From Halomonas sp. KAO (GTDB lineage Bacteria > Pseudomonadota > Gammaproteobacteria > Pseudomonadales > Halomonadaceae), in the NCBI RefSeq assembly GCF_015595025.1, contig NZ_JADNRL010000019.1, positions 357,354 to 420,966 on the forward strand: DNA of 63,613 nt, written 5' to 3'. How positions within the stretch are numbered: the stretch's first letter is position 1; each line of letters begins with the position of its first letter. A program made the position numbers and the translations under genes. Below the pieces are notes generated by a model. That model saw nothing but the letters and a program-made list of their open reading frames with translations. It was not told where the DNA came from and made no database searches. Shown in pieces: positions 16,607-25,792 of this stretch.

Positions 16607-17473
16607 ATGACAGTCCCTTCGTCTCCGCCTCCATCGTCTCCGCTCTCCATCCATGGTGATCGACACTTCGACGGCCTGGCCGACAAGTTTGCCGCGAGCC
16701 TCTATGGCGGCGTGCGCGGTGAGCTGCGCCTGGCGCTGCTCGACCGTCTGCTGCCGGAGATGCTCGGCCTGCGCGGCCAGCCGCTCCTCGACGTTGGCGG
16801 CGGCCTGGGTCAGCTGAGCGGCTGGTTTGCCGAGCGGGGTCATCCGGTCACCCTGGCCGAGCCCTCCGCCGAGATGCTCGAACGGGCTCGTGAGACGCTC
16901 CTGGAAACATCAGCCGAGCGCGGGATCACCTTCGTTCCGGCGCCGCTGCAGGCGCTTCCCGAGCAGGCCCCCGGGCCCTGGTCGCTGATCGCCTGCCATG
17001 CGGTGCTCGAATGGCTGGGCGACCCGCGGGCGGCACTGGCCACCCTGGCCGGCCTGCTGGCCCCGGGCGGGCAGCTCTCGTTGATGGTCTTCAACCGCGA
17101 TGCCCTGCGCTTCTCCAATGTGGTCAAGGGTAACCTGCAGAAGGCCCTGGATGACCGCCTGGAGGGCAAGGGGCTGCGTCGTCGACTGACGCCGATCTCG
17201 CCGCTGACACATGCTCAGATCATGACCTGGAGCGCTGAGCTGGGCCTGGAGGTGCACGAGGTGGCGGGCATTCGAGTCTTCCATGACTATCTGCGCAGCC
17301 CCCCGCAGACTGATGACGACCGCGAGCGGCTGCTCGAGCTCGAATGGCGCTACTGCCGGGTCGACCCCCACTGGCGGTTGGGCCGCTATCTGCTCTATAC
17401 CCTGGTGCGGCCCGGCTCTTCCACTCCACCGGCCTCTTCAACAATTTCTTCACAAAACCAGGAGCCCCTGTGA
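16607..17473 (+). CDS. cmoM: tRNA 5-carboxymethoxyuridine methyltransferase CmoM
   Basis: SAM-dependent methyltransferase that turns cmo5U34 into its methyl ester mcmo5U in wobble tRNAs. The 288 residues match E. coli CmoM (formerly SmtA): DRHFDGLADKFAASLYG, SAM motif I LLDVGGGLGQLS, ACHAVLEWLGDPRAAL, APGGQLSLMVFNRDAL and the C-terminal AGIRVFHDYLR and LELEWRYCR. The Pro/Ser N-terminus is longer than in E. coli. The stop overlaps the rsmC start (TGATG), so the two RNA methyltransferases are co-translated. cmoA and cmoB, which make its substrate, are also in this window. Confidence 0.92.
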   Translation: MTVPSSPPPSSPLSIHGDRHFDGLADKFAASLYGGVRGELRLALLDRLLPEMLGLRGQPLLDVGGGLGQLSGWFAERGHPVTLAEPSAEMLERARETLLETSAERGITFVPAPLQALPEQAPGPWSLIACHAVLEWLGDPRAALATLAGLLAPGGQLSLMVFNRDALRFSNVVKGNLQKALDDRLEGKGLRRRLTPISPLTHAQIMTWSAELGLEVHEVAGIRVFHDYLRSPPQTDDDRERLLELEWRYCRVDPHWRLGRYLLYTLVRPGSSTPPASSTISSQNQEPL

Positions 17474-18504
17474 TGCATGCCGAGACACCACGCGCCGAGA
17501 ATCCGGTCTGCCAGCTGCTGGAGCGCCAGGCCGCCGACTACCGCGGTTGGTGGTGGGTGGCGCCGCCACGGGACGCCTGGCTGGAGGCAGGGCAGGGCGT
17601 GGCGATCAGTGCGGATCTGAGCCTGCGCGAGGCGTGGCAGGCCGTCGGTGGGGTCGCTCATTCGCCCTTTGCGCCCGAGCTTGTTGATGACGAGCTTGGC
17701 CCGGCCGGGGTGGTGCTGTTCTGGCCCAAGAGTCATGCCCTGGGCGAGTGGTGGCTGCTGTGGTTGTGCGCGACTCTGCCCGAGGGCACGCCGCTACAGC
17801 TGGTGGGCGAGAACCAGGGCGGCATCAAACGGGTACTCAAGGTGTTGGCCGCCCTCGGGTTGGGCTGCCGCAAGCTCGACAGCGCGCGGCGCTGCTCGCT
17901 GTTCGAGAGCCGTCTCGGCCGCGTGGAGATCGATCCGGCGGCGGCCTGGACCACCTTCGATGCCGGTCTGGAGGGCGAGCCGTTGACCCTGGCCAGCCAC
18001 CCGGGAGTATTCGGCCATGGCAAGCTCGACGATGGCACCCGGCTGCTGCTGGAGACCCTGCCCGGCACCCTGCCGTTCGAGGGCCGCGAGCTTCTGGATA
18101 TGGGCTGCGGTGACGGTATCCTCGCCACCTGGCTGGCACGCCGGGGAGCGCGGGCCAGTGCCGTGGATGTCAACGCCTTCTCGGTGGAGGCGACCCGGCG
18201 CAGCCTGGCGACCAATGAGCTGGCCGGCGAGGTGCTGGAGAGTGACGTCTACTCGGCGCTGGCGGAGCGTCAGTTCGATGCCATCATCAGCAACCCGCCG
18301 TTTCATCAGGAGCGCGCCGTCGATTATGGCCCCGCGGCGCGGCTGATCGGCGAGGCGCCGGCGCACCTGCGCCCCGGCGGTGCCTTGATCATCGTGGCCA
18401 ACGCCTTCCTGCCCTATCCGGATCGGCTCGAGCGAGCCTTCGGCAGCTTCGAGATCCTCGCCGACGATCGTCGCTATCGGGTCTATCGCGCCATCAAGCG
18501 CTGA
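17473..18504 (+). CDS. rsmC: 16S rRNA (guanine-1207-N2) methyltransferase RsmC
   Basis: Methylates G1207 of 16S rRNA in the 30S subunit. The 343 residues have the RsmC two-domain plan: a degenerate N-terminal methyltransferase-like half (about 1-170, with FWPKSHALGEWWLLWL and ENQGGIKRV) and an active C-terminal half with LLDMGCGDGILATWLARRG, SAVDVNAFSVEATRRS and the catalytic NPPFHQ. The ATG at 17473 has AGGAG 8 nt upstream. The long frame upstream belongs to cmoM. It is convergent with greB with no spacer. Confidence 0.95.
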   Translation: MHAETPRAENPVCQLLERQAADYRGWWWVAPPRDAWLEAGQGVAISADLSLREAWQAVGGVAHSPFAPELVDDELGPAGVVLFWPKSHALGEWWLLWLCATLPEGTPLQLVGENQGGIKRVLKVLAALGLGCRKLDSARRCSLFESRLGRVEIDPAAAWTTFDAGLEGEPLTLASHPGVFGHGKLDDGTRLLLETLPGTLPFEGRELLDMGCGDGILATWLARRGARASAVDVNAFSVEATRRSLATNELAGEVLESDVYSALAERQFDAIISNPPFHQERAVDYGPAARLIGEAPAHLRPGGALIIVANAFLPYPDRLERAFGSFEILADDRRYRVYRAIKR

Positions 18505-19044
18505 TCAGGCCTGTGGGTCGCGATAGTCGATCTCGGTGATGATATAGGTGGTCTCGCCACCGGGGGCAGCCACCGTGACCTCCTCGTCCAGGGGCTTGCC
18601 GAGCAGCGCCTTGGCCAGCGGCGAGTCGACGCTGATCCAGTGCTTGTCGGGGGCGATCTCGTCGTGGCCGACGATGCGGATGCGTATTTCCTCGCCCTCT
18701 TCATCCTCCAGGGTGACGAAGGCGCCGAAGTAGACCTTGCCGGTATCCGCCGGCAGCCGGTCCACCACCGTCAGCTCGTCGAGCCGCTTGGTCAGATAGC
18801 GAATGCGCGCGATGACTCGGTTCAGCTCCTTCTTGTTGTACGTATAGTCGGCGTTCTCCGAGCGGTCGCCCAGGGCCGCCGCCTCGCCCACCTTGGTGGA
18901 GAGGGCGGGGCGCTTGACCCGCGAGAGATGGTCGAGGATGCCGCGCAGCCGCTCGGCGCCCTCGGCGGTGATCAGGTGGCTCTTGGGTTCCTGACGTGGA
19001 TCCTTGGCCGGGTCGCGCCAACGGGTCATGTTGCGGCCTTTCAT
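18505..19044 (-). CDS. greB: Transcription elongation factor GreB
   Basis: Binds the RNA polymerase secondary channel and stimulates cleavage of backtracked transcripts. The 179 residues carry the Gre coiled coil with LGDRSENADYTYNKKELNRV (the two acidic tip residues) and the C-terminal FKBP-like domain with FGAFVTLEDEEG, IRIVGHDEIA and ISVDSPLAKALLGK. The Asn-Lys-Lys and the Asp-Glu pattern favour GreB over GreA. ATG at 19044 has GAGGT 6 nt upstream. An alternative ATG at 19029 has AAAGG upstream. The stop directly abuts that of rsmC. Confidence 0.95.
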   Translation of the reverse strand: MKGRNMTRWRDPAKDPRQEPKSHLITAEGAERLRGILDHLSRVKRPALSTKVGEAAALGDRSENADYTYNKKELNRVIARIRYLTKRLDELTVVDRLPADTGKVYFGAFVTLEDEEGEEIRIRIVGHDEIAPDKHWISVDSPLAKALLGKPLDEEVTVAAPGGETTYIITEIDYRDPQA

Positions 19045-19197
19045 AAGGTACCTCGTGATTCATTGCCTGTCGGTATCTGGCGGGAACATACGCCAAGCGA
19101 ATGGCGAAGGCCAAGATGGAAGCGACTGGCGAATGATTCAAACGTTCGTTACATTCGGGAGTGGGATCACAATACCAACACCCGAAGGAGAGCCGAG

Positions 19198-19845
19198 ATG
19201 ATACGACGTCGACTGCTGACAAGCGCCATGGGGCTGGGCGTCAGCCTGAGCCTGGTGGTGCTTCCCATGACGGCCGCCCAGGCCTGGGAGGCGCGGGTGG
19301 AAGGCATGAAGAACCACTGGGAGCGGGTGGTGACCGAACAGCCCGAGGGCGAGCGCGCCGATGGCCTCAAGGCCCTGGCCGGCCAGGCCGAGCGGCTGGT
19401 GGAGGAGCACCCGGATGCGGCGGTGCCGTTGGTGTGGCAGGGCATCATCGAGGCCTCCTGGGCGCGGGAGCGTAGCGGCCTTGGGGCGCTCTCCAGTGCC
19501 AAGAGCGCCCGCGCCGCCCTGGAGCGGGCGGTCGAGCTCGACCCTCAGGGACACAATGGCTCCGCCTACGTCACCCTGGGCGCGCTCTACGATCGCGTGC
19601 CGGGTGGCCTGATTGGCTTCGGCGACAGCGAGACCGCCGAGCGCATGTTCCAGCAGGCCCTGGCGATTCGTCCCGATGGTATCGACGTCAACTTCTACTA
19701 TGCCGCCTTCCTCAAGGAGGAAGGGCGCCTGGACGAGGCCCGCGAGCATGCCCGGCGCGCCGTGGAAGGGCAGGCTCGGCCGTCTCGCACGGCCTCCGAC
19801 GAGGCGCTGCGCGACGAGGCCCGCGAGCTGCTGACCAGTCTCTGA
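19198..19845 (+). CDS. Periplasmic TPR protein, TatT-like
   Basis: A 215-residue exported protein with signal peptide (MIRRRLLTSAMGLGVSLSLV, cut after AAQA). Helical repeats include PDAAVPLVWQGIIEASWARE, SAKSARAALERAVELDPQ and ETAERMFQQALAIRPDGIDV, then the TPR FYYAAFLKEEGRLDEAREHA. The layout and the GALYDRVPGGLIGFGDSE block resemble TRAP-transporter-associated TatT proteins, but no TRAP genes are nearby. I take ATG 19198 with AAGGAG 7 nt upstream. The long open frame before it is antisense to greB. Partner and role are unknown. Confidence 0.8.
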   Translation: MIRRRLLTSAMGLGVSLSLVVLPMTAAQAWEARVEGMKNHWERVVTEQPEGERADGLKALAGQAERLVEEHPDAAVPLVWQGIIEASWARERSGLGALSSAKSARAALERAVELDPQGHNGSAYVTLGALYDRVPGGLIGFGDSETAERMFQQALAIRPDGIDVNFYYAAFLKEEGRLDEAREHARRAVEGQARPSRTASDEALRDEARELLTSL

Positions 19846-19960
19846 GGGCTCAGGGCTATCGCGATTGGCTGTGGCAGTCGTTGACCAGGCATGACGTTCA
19901 AGGTTGGCATCCCCGGTGTCGATCACGATAATGGGGCCTTTCCTGTGACCGGAGAGCGCC

Positions 19961-20599
19961 ATGCGTGACCCGCGCGAGATACCGGATCTGGCTTCCGCAC
20001 ACTTCACCCGTGCCGATGTGGAACTTGTCGAGCGGCGTTGCCTCCATCAGGGCTTCTTCCGTCTGGAAGCCCTGCATCTGCGCCACCGCCTGTTCCAGGG
20101 TGGCTGGAGCGAGCCCATGGTGCGCGAGGTGCACCAGCGCCACGACGCCGTGGGAGTACTGCTCTACGACCCCGAGCGCGATGCGGTGGTGCTGGTGGAG
20201 CAGTTCCGCGCCGGAGCCATCGATGATCCCGAGTCTCCCTGGAAGCTCGAGGTCGTCGCGGGCCTGGTGGAGCGGGGCGAGAGCGTTGCCGATGTCGCGC
20301 GCCGTGAATGCCTGGAGGAGGCGGGGTGCGAGGTGGGCGAGCTGATCGAGCTGCACACCTACTATCCCAGCCCCGGCGCCTGCAACGAGCGGGTCACCCT
20401 GCTCTGTGGCCTGGTCGACAGCCGCGGCCTCGGCGGGGTGCACGGCCTGGACGAGGAGCACGAGGACATTCGCGTGCACGTGCTGTCGTTTGCGCGGGCC
20501 TGGGAACTCCTGCAGGCTGGACGACTCGACAATGCCATGTGCCTGATCGCCTTCCACTGGCTGGCCGGCGAACGGGCCTCATTGCGAGCGAGGAGGTAG
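19961..20599 (+). CDS. nudF: ADP-ribose pyrophosphatase NudF
   Basis: Nudix hydrolase that splits ADP-ribose to AMP and ribose 5-phosphate. The 212 residues hold a complete Nudix box (GLVERGESVADVARRECLEE, then AGCEVGE) and the NudF-specific VVLVEQFRAGAI and YYPSPGACNERVTL blocks. GGAG lies 6 nt before the ATG. It begins the nudF-yqiB-cpdA run, with one base between nudF and yqiB, as in Pseudomonas and Enterobacteriaceae. Confidence 0.95.
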   Translation: MRDPREIPDLASAHFTRADVELVERRCLHQGFFRLEALHLRHRLFQGGWSEPMVREVHQRHDAVGVLLYDPERDAVVLVEQFRAGAIDDPESPWKLEVVAGLVERGESVADVARRECLEEAGCEVGELIELHTYYPSPGACNERVTLLCGLVDSRGLGGVHGLDEEHEDIRVHVLSFARAWELLQAGRLDNAMCLIAFHWLAGERASLRARR

Positions 20600-20600
20600 C

Positions 20601-21050
20601 GTGCCGACGAGAAGCGCCTATGTGACCGATCTGAAGAGCCTGCAGGGCGAGTGCAGCGCCAACTATCTGCGGCTGCTGCGCCTGATGGGTGAGCTTGCGC
20701 CCGGTGAGAGCCGTGAGGTGGAGCTGGTGAGCCATGGCCACCGTGTCGGCCAGCTGTGCCTCAAGCTGCAGGAGCGCGCGCCCTATACCAGCATCGTGCG
20801 GGTCACTCAGCGCGGCATCCTCGACGACTACCTCGAGACGCCTCGCATGCGTGTACATCTCTATCATGATGCACGCATGGCCGAGGTCACCGACTTCCAG
20901 CGCCAGCGCCACTTCCACGGCCGCTATCGCTACCCCAATGCCCAGATGCACCAGCCGGACGAGAAACTGCAGCTCAACCGCTTCCTCGGCGAGTGGCTCG
21001 AGCACGGCCTGGCCCACGGCCACTCCCTCGACGTGCCAGAGCTGCGCTAA
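20601..21050 (+). CDS. yqiB: YqiB family protein (DUF1249)
   Basis: A 149-residue protein of the DUF1249/YqiB family, with conserved LKSLQGECSANYLRLLRLM, VRVTQRGILDDYLETP, RMRVHLYHDARMAEVTDFQ and YRYPNAQMHQPDEKLQLNRF. Its biochemical role is unknown. It starts with GTG, preceded by AGGAGGT 4 nt upstream, one base after the nudF stop. Strict linkage with nudF and cpdA suggests shared regulation. Confidence 0.92.
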   Translation: MPTRSAYVTDLKSLQGECSANYLRLLRLMGELAPGESREVELVSHGHRVGQLCLKLQERAPYTSIVRVTQRGILDDYLETPRMRVHLYHDARMAEVTDFQRQRHFHGRYRYPNAQMHQPDEKLQLNRFLGEWLEHGLAHGHSLDVPELR

Positions 21051-21076
21051 GCGGCTGACATCCCCCGGAGCCTGCC

Positions 21077-21823
21077 ATGCCCCGCCTGGTTCAGATCAGC
21101 GACTTTCATCTATGCGCCGACCCAAAGGCCCGCGGCCGGCGCGGGGTGCCGCTGCGCCAGCTGGAGGCGGTGGTGGCGGCCGTCAACCAGGAACGCCCGG
21201 ACCTGGTGCTGGTCACCGGTGACATCAGCAACGATGATAGCGCCGCCTCCTATGCGCTGGCACGGCGCACGCTGGACACCCTCGATGCGCCCTGGGAGTG
21301 GCTGCCCGGCAATCACGATGTGCTCGCCCCCATGGCCGAGACTCGGCCGCTGAACGACGAGCTGACCCTCGGCCACTGGCGACTCCTGCTGCTCGATACC
21401 CATCTGCCCGGCCAGCCCCACGGTGAACTCGATGCGGCGGCCCTGCAGGCGCTGGAGCGTCGCCTCGTCGCGGAGAGGTCGCGGCCGGTACTGATCGCCA
21501 TGCATCATCCGCCCCTGTTGGTAGGGTCCGCCTGGCTGGATGCCATCGGCCTGCGGCGCAGGGAGACGTTCTGGCAGGCCCTGGCTCCCCATTCGCACGT
21601 CCAGGCGATTCTGTGTGGTCATATTCACCAGGCCTTCGTCGGGCGCCATGCGCTGGAGGAGGGCGAGGTCACGGTCTACGGCTGCCCCTCCACCATCGAC
21701 CCCTTTCTACCGGGCAGCGAGCACTTTGCCGTCGACCCGGTCGCGCGCCCCGGGTATCGCGTCATCGACCTGGAGGGGGAGGCGTTGACGACGCGGGTCG
21801 AACGGGTCGATATCTCGGTATAA
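21077..21823 (+). CDS. cpdA: 3',5'-cyclic-AMP phosphodiesterase CpdA
   Basis: Class III metallophosphoesterase expected to hydrolyse cAMP. The 248 residues show the metal motifs in order: QISDFHL, VTGDISND, LPGNHD, AMHHPPL and CGHIHQ. Position after nudF-yqiB supports cpdA over another calcineurin-like esterase. In Pseudomonas yqiA-parE-parC follow directly. Here about 13.7 kb carrying cysDN through pgi lies between cpdA and yqiA. Confidence 0.92.
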   Translation: MPRLVQISDFHLCADPKARGRRGVPLRQLEAVVAAVNQERPDLVLVTGDISNDDSAASYALARRTLDTLDAPWEWLPGNHDVLAPMAETRPLNDELTLGHWRLLLLDTHLPGQPHGELDAAALQALERRLVAERSRPVLIAMHHPPLLVGSAWLDAIGLRRRETFWQALAPHSHVQAILCGHIHQAFVGRHALEEGEVTVYGCPSTIDPFLPGSEHFAVDPVARPGYRVIDLEGEALTTRVERVDISV

Positions 21824-21942
21824 GTTATAAAAAGATAGTTATTGATTCTTTTGGGTTATTATTGGCCCGGCGTTACCCTGCTAGACATCGACAATCGACA
21901 GCGTCCCTGTCTTCTTTGCCATGTCATGCGAGGTAACCGGCC
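21824..21942 (+). promoter_or_regulatory. AT-rich promoter region of cysD
   Basis: From about 21824 to 21866 the sequence is strikingly AT-rich (ATAAAAAGATAGTTATTGAT and then GGGTTATTATTGG). ATAA/TTAT half-sites of this kind are typical of CysB-activated sulfur-assimilation promoters. No exact -35/-10 pair is assigned. The cysD ribosome site GAGGTAA is 7 nt before its ATG. Confidence 0.45.
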
Positions 21943-22905
21943 ATGACCCTGCTTCATGCCCCCAAGCGCACGGAGGCGCCCGCGGCGACTGCCGCGCCCG
22001 ATCCACGGCGGCTCACCCACCTCAAGCAGCTCGAGGCGGAGTCGATCCATATCATCCGCGAGGTGGTGGCCGAGTTCGCCAACCCGGTGATGCTCTACTC
22101 CATCGGCAAGGATTCGGCGGTGATGCTGCATCTGGCCCGCAAGGCCTTCTATCCCGGGCCGCCGCCCTTTCCGCTGCTGCATGTCGACACCACCTGGAAG
22201 TTCCGCGAAATGATCGCCTTCCGCGATCGCATGGCCGAGCAGGCGGGCATGGAGCTGCTGGTGCACACCAATGAGGAGGGGCGTGCCGCCGGCATCAACC
22301 CCTTCGATCACGGCTCCAGCGGGTATACCGATGTGATGAAGACCCAGGCCCTCAAGCAGGCCCTGGATCACTACGGCTTCGATGCCGCCTTCGGTGGCGC
22401 ACGCCGGGACGAGGAGGCGAGCCGCGCCAAGGAGCGGGTGTTCTCCTTCCGCGACCGCTTCCACCGCTGGGACCCCAAGAATCAGCGCCCCGAGCTGTGG
22501 AACCTCTACAACGCCCGGGTCAACAAGGGCGAGTCGATCCGCGCCTTCCCGCTCTCGAACTGGACCGAGCTGGATATCTGGCAATACATCTACCTGGAGA
22601 GCATCCCCATCGTGCCGCTCTACTTCGCCGCGCCACGCCCGGTCGTGGAGCGTGACGGCATGCAGATCATGGTCGATGACGAGCGCTTGCCGCTGGCCCA
22701 GGGCGAGGTCCCCGAGGAGAAGTGGGTGCGCTTTCGCACCCTTGGCTGCTATCCGCTTACCGGGGCGGTGGAGTCGAAGGCGGCAACACTGCCCGAGATC
22801 ATCCAGGAGATGCTGCTGACCCGCACCAGCGAACGCAGCGGCCGTGCCATCGACCACGACCAGGCCGGCTCCATGGAGAGGAAGAAGCGCGAAGGGTATT
22901 TCTAG
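21943..22905 (+). CDS. cysD: Sulfate adenylyltransferase subunit 2 CysD
   Basis: Small subunit of ATP sulfurylase. It makes adenosine 5'-phosphosulfate from ATP and sulfate, driven by the CysN GTPase. The 320 residues carry the PP-loop [20 protein letters not shown], the [20 protein letters not shown] block, [18 protein letters not shown] and the C-terminal [13 protein letters not shown] and KKREGYF. A short Ala/Pro-rich N-terminal extension is present. It is separated from cysN by a 164-bp hairpin element. Confidence 0.96.
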   Translation: MTLLHAPKRTEAPAATAAPDPRRLTHLKQLEAESIHIIREVVAEFANPVMLYSIGKDSAVMLHLARKAFYPGPPPFPLLHVDTTWKFREMIAFRDRMAEQAGMELLVHTNEEGRAAGINPFDHGSSGYTDVMKTQALKQALDHYGFDAAFGGARRDEEASRAKERVFSFRDRFHRWDPKNQRPELWNLYNARVNKGESIRAFPLSNWTELDIWQYIYLESIPIVPLYFAAPRPVVERDGMQIMVDDERLPLAQGEVPEEKWVRFRTLGCYPLTGAVESKAATLPEIIQEMLLTRTSERSGRAIDHDQAGSMERKKREGYF

Positions 22906-22911
22906 CCGCTG

Positions 22912-23060
22912 GCGAAACCTCGCTGCGCTCGGCCATACGGCGTTGAACATCGGCTCAAGATGCTCATTTACTACCGTAAACTCCGCTCTTTCGCCGCTGT
23001 TCGCCTTGTCTGGCCATCGCTCGCTGACGTTTCGCTCAGCGCCTTTATACATTTTTCCGG
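22912..23060 (+). repeat. Large imperfect inverted repeat between cysD and cysN
   Basis: The spacer is one extended imperfect hairpin. The inner arms 22939-22971 (GGCGTTGAACATCGGC to CTCATTTAC) and 22976-23005 (GTAAACTCCGCTC to GTTCGCC) are complementary apart from scattered bulges. Outer arms (CGCTGCGCTCGGCCATACGG / TTGTCTGGCCATCGCTCGC) extend it, and the run ends GCGCCTTTATACATTTTTCC. I have the impression of similar elements in other marine gammaproteobacteria, but cannot confirm this here. It could be a mobile repeat or an attenuator between cysD and cysN. Confidence 0.6.
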
Positions 23061-23069
23061 GGTATCGAC

Positions 23070-24524
23070 ATGGCCCATCAATCTTCACTCATAGCAGATA
23101 ATATCGAGCAGTATCTGAATGAGCATGAGAACAAGGACCTGCTGCGCTTCATCACCTGCGGCAGCGTCGACGACGGCAAGTCGACCCTGATCGGTCGGCT
23201 GCTGCACGACTCCAAGATGATCTTCGACGACCAGCTGGCGGCGATTACCCAGGCCTCAAGGAAGAGCGGTACCACCGGCGAGGAGGTGGATCTGGCGCTG
23301 CTGGTCGATGGCCTGCAGTCGGAGCGCGAGCAGGGCATCACCATCGATGTGGCCTACCGCTTCTTCTCAACCGATCGTCGCAAGTTCATCATCGCCGACA
23401 CCCCGGGCCACGAGCAGTACACGCGAAACATGGCCACCGGGGCCTCCAACGCGAGCCTGGCGATCATCCTGATCGATGCGCGTCACGGGGTGCAGACCCA
23501 GACCCGGCGGCACAGTTTCATCGCCGACCTGCTGGGCATCCAGCACCTGGTGGTGGCGGTCAACAAGCTCGACCTGGTGGATTACTCCCGCGAGCGCTTC
23601 GAGGAGATCGTCGCCGAGTATCAGACGATCGCCGAGAAGCTCAATGCCCCGGATATCCGCTTCGTGCCGATTTCGGCACTCAAGGGCGATAACGTGGTCA
23701 ATCCCAGCGCCGCCATGCCCTGGTACAGGGTGGAGGGGGAGCCGGGGCCGACGCTGCTGGAGCTGCTCGAGACGGTAGAGGTCAGCCGCGATCGCAATCT
23801 CTCCGACCTGCGCCTGCCGGTGCAGATCGTCAACCGCCCCAATCTCGATTTTCGCGGCTATGCCGGCACCCTGGAGGCCGGTCTGCTGCGCCCCGGTCAG
23901 GCGATCAAGGTGCTGTCCTCGGGGGTGAGCTCAACGGTCGAGCGCATCGTGACCTGGGACGGCGATCTGGAGGAGGCCTTCCCCGGCCAGGCGATCACCG
24001 TGACCCTCGCCGATGAGCTGGATATCTCCCGGGGTGACTGGATCGTCGCCGAGGATGCCGAGGTGGCGCTCACGAATGTCTTCGAGGCGGATATCGTATG
24101 GATGCACGAGCAGCCCCTCGAGCCTGGCCGCCAGGTCGATATTCGCCTGGCCGGCCGCTCGGTGGCGGGGCAGGTGAGTGCCATCGATCATCAGGTGGAC
24201 GTCAATACCCTGGAGCGCCACCCGGCCGAGCGCCTCGAGCTCAACGCCATCGCCCGCTGCCGGGTGACATTGACGGGAGAGGTGCCGGTGGATGACTATG
24301 CTCACAGTCCCGGTACCGGCAGCTTTATCGTCATCGACCGGCTGACCAATGTCACCGTGGGGGCCGGGATGATTCGCCATATCCATTCAAGCGAGGATGC
24401 CACTCCCGCCGATGGCCATATCGACTGGGCCGGTTTCGAGCTTGAACTCAACGCCCTGGTACGCCGCTACTTCCCCCACTGGGAGGCCAGGGACCTGCGC
24501 GAGCTGCTCCGCCGAGAGCCATAA
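23070..24524 (+). CDS. cysN: Sulfate adenylyltransferase subunit 1 CysN
   Basis: GTPase subunit of ATP sulfurylase. The 484 residues contain the G motifs [36 protein letters not shown] and [10 protein letters not shown], followed by EF-Tu-like beta-barrel domains. It ends shortly after [10 protein letters not shown], so it is CysN alone and lacks the APS-kinase (CysC) domain fused to it in many relatives. CysC must be encoded elsewhere, or assimilation proceeds by direct APS reduction. Confidence 0.96.
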   Translation: MAHQSSLIADNIEQYLNEHENKDLLRFITCGSVDDGKSTLIGRLLHDSKMIFDDQLAAITQASRKSGTTGEEVDLALLVDGLQSEREQGITIDVAYRFFSTDRRKFIIADTPGHEQYTRNMATGASNASLAIILIDARHGVQTQTRRHSFIADLLGIQHLVVAVNKLDLVDYSRERFEEIVAEYQTIAEKLNAPDIRFVPISALKGDNVVNPSAAMPWYRVEGEPGPTLLELLETVEVSRDRNLSDLRLPVQIVNRPNLDFRGYAGTLEAGLLRPGQAIKVLSSGVSSTVERIVTWDGDLEEAFPGQAITVTLADELDISRGDWIVAEDAEVALTNVFEADIVWMHEQPLEPGRQVDIRLAGRSVAGQVSAIDHQVDVNTLERHPAERLELNAIARCRVTLTGEVPVDDYAHSPGTGSFIVIDRLTNVTVGAGMIRHIHSSEDATPADGHIDWAGFELELNALVRRYFPHWEARDLRELLRREP

Positions 24525-24545
24525 TCCGAGGGAGCGGAGGGTAGT

Positions 24546-25721
24546 ATGCGGCGCAGCCCGTCGGGATGGCACAAGGAGAGGCTGCGCATCATGAAATCCC
24601 CTATCGCGACCGTTCGCCACGTGCTGGACTTCATCAAGCGGCTGGTGCGTACCGTCGCCAGCCCCATGAAGCGCGATCATGGCCGTGGCGGCATGATGGT
24701 CCAGCCATATCGAGGGTACGGCTCCCGCACGCAGGTCTTTCTGATGGGCCGGGTGTTCCGTCAGGCACGCCTCGGGCGGATGATCCCGCGCCGCGGCATG
24801 CTGCGCGACACCGCCGATGTCGTGCGGCGGATCGCTCGCCGCGGGTACGCCGATGCCCGTGTGGAGATACGACTCGGCGACAATAGCGTCACCGTCACCA
24901 CGGACAGGGATGGCTATTTCGATGCCCAGCTGCCCATCGCCCATCCGCCCCCCGAGGAGGTCGCCTGGCACCGGGCGGATCTCGTGGTCAGGGCAGACAG
25001 TGAGCCTCCCGTCCAGGCGAGTGTCGATGTCTTCGTGGCGCTGCCCGAAACGGATCTGATGGTAATCAGCGATATCGATGACACGGTCATGTACACGGGC
25101 GTTGCCGACAAGCTGCGCATGCTGTATCGGCTGTTCGTCGAAAAGCCCCACCGGCGCACCGCCTTTCCCGGTGCCGCCTCGCTCTACCAGGCGCTGCATC
25201 GTGGCGCAGAGGGAGATGCCCAGCGCCCGATCATCTATGTATCCCGCGGCCCCTGGGCGATCTACGAGGTGCTGGAGACCTTCTTTCAGCTCAACCATAT
25301 TCCCGTGGGGCCGATCCTGTTCATGCGCGAGTGGGGCATCTCCCTGCGCCACCCCTGGCCGAGGCGTGCCGAGGATCACAAGCGCGACCTGATCGCGCGC
25401 ATGCTGGCCCTGTTCGATGAGATGCCCTGCATCCTGGTCGGTGACAGTGGCCAGCATGACCCCGAGATCTATACCCAGGTCGTCGAGGCGTACCCCGACC
25501 GCATCAAGGCGATCTACATTCGCCGGGTAGACAACAAGCCGGGCCGTGAACGCGCCATCCAGCGGCTTCGCGACCAGATTCGCCATACTCCCTGCAAGCT
25601 GGTGCTGGCCCCCGACAGCAATCTGATGGCGGAGCATGCGTATGCCAATGGCTATATCTCCTCCCATGGCGTGGAGGCCGTGCGACGGGATATCGCCGAT
25701 TGTAAAGACGATCCGGCGTGA
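24546..25721 (+). CDS. App1 family phosphatase-like protein (DUF2183)
   Basis: A 391-residue protein with the App1 catalytic domain, related to yeast actin-patch phosphatidate phosphatase App1. The HAD-type motif DIDDTVMYTG (DxDxT) is near residue 180, followed by RTAFPGAASLYQALHRG, IIYVSRGPWAIYEVLETFF, RAEDHKRDLIARML and LVGDSGQHDPEIYTQVVEAYP. Bacterial substrates are not established, and lipid phosphate is a guess from yeast. CGGAGG lies 5 nt before the chosen ATG. It follows cysN by 21 nt and could be co-transcribed, though no functional link is evident. Confidence 0.85.
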   Translation: MRRSPSGWHKERLRIMKSPIATVRHVLDFIKRLVRTVASPMKRDHGRGGMMVQPYRGYGSRTQVFLMGRVFRQARLGRMIPRRGMLRDTADVVRRIARRGYADARVEIRLGDNSVTVTTDRDGYFDAQLPIAHPPPEEVAWHRADLVVRADSEPPVQASVDVFVALPETDLMVISDIDDTVMYTGVADKLRMLYRLFVEKPHRRTAFPGAASLYQALHRGAEGDAQRPIIYVSRGPWAIYEVLETFFQLNHIPVGPILFMREWGISLRHPWPRRAEDHKRDLIARMLALFDEMPCILVGDSGQHDPEIYTQVVEAYPDRIKAIYIRRVDNKPGRERAIQRLRDQIRHTPCKLVLAPDSNLMAEHAYANGYISSHGVEAVRRDIADCKDDPA

Positions 25722-25792
25722 TCAGCCTCCTGGCGAGTCGCGTCTCCTGATACCCTGAAGGTCTCTATCGCCAGTTTGCTCGGGTGCCCGTG

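Noticed and set aside
23070..24524. CysNC fusion
   Set aside because: The protein ends at 484 residues after the last barrel domain, and no APS-kinase P-loop follows in any frame.
25784..25792. GTG 25784 as the start of the zinc metallopeptidase
   Set aside because: It adds three residues only and has no better ribosome site. The ATG at 25793 is equally placed, so the choice is marginal.
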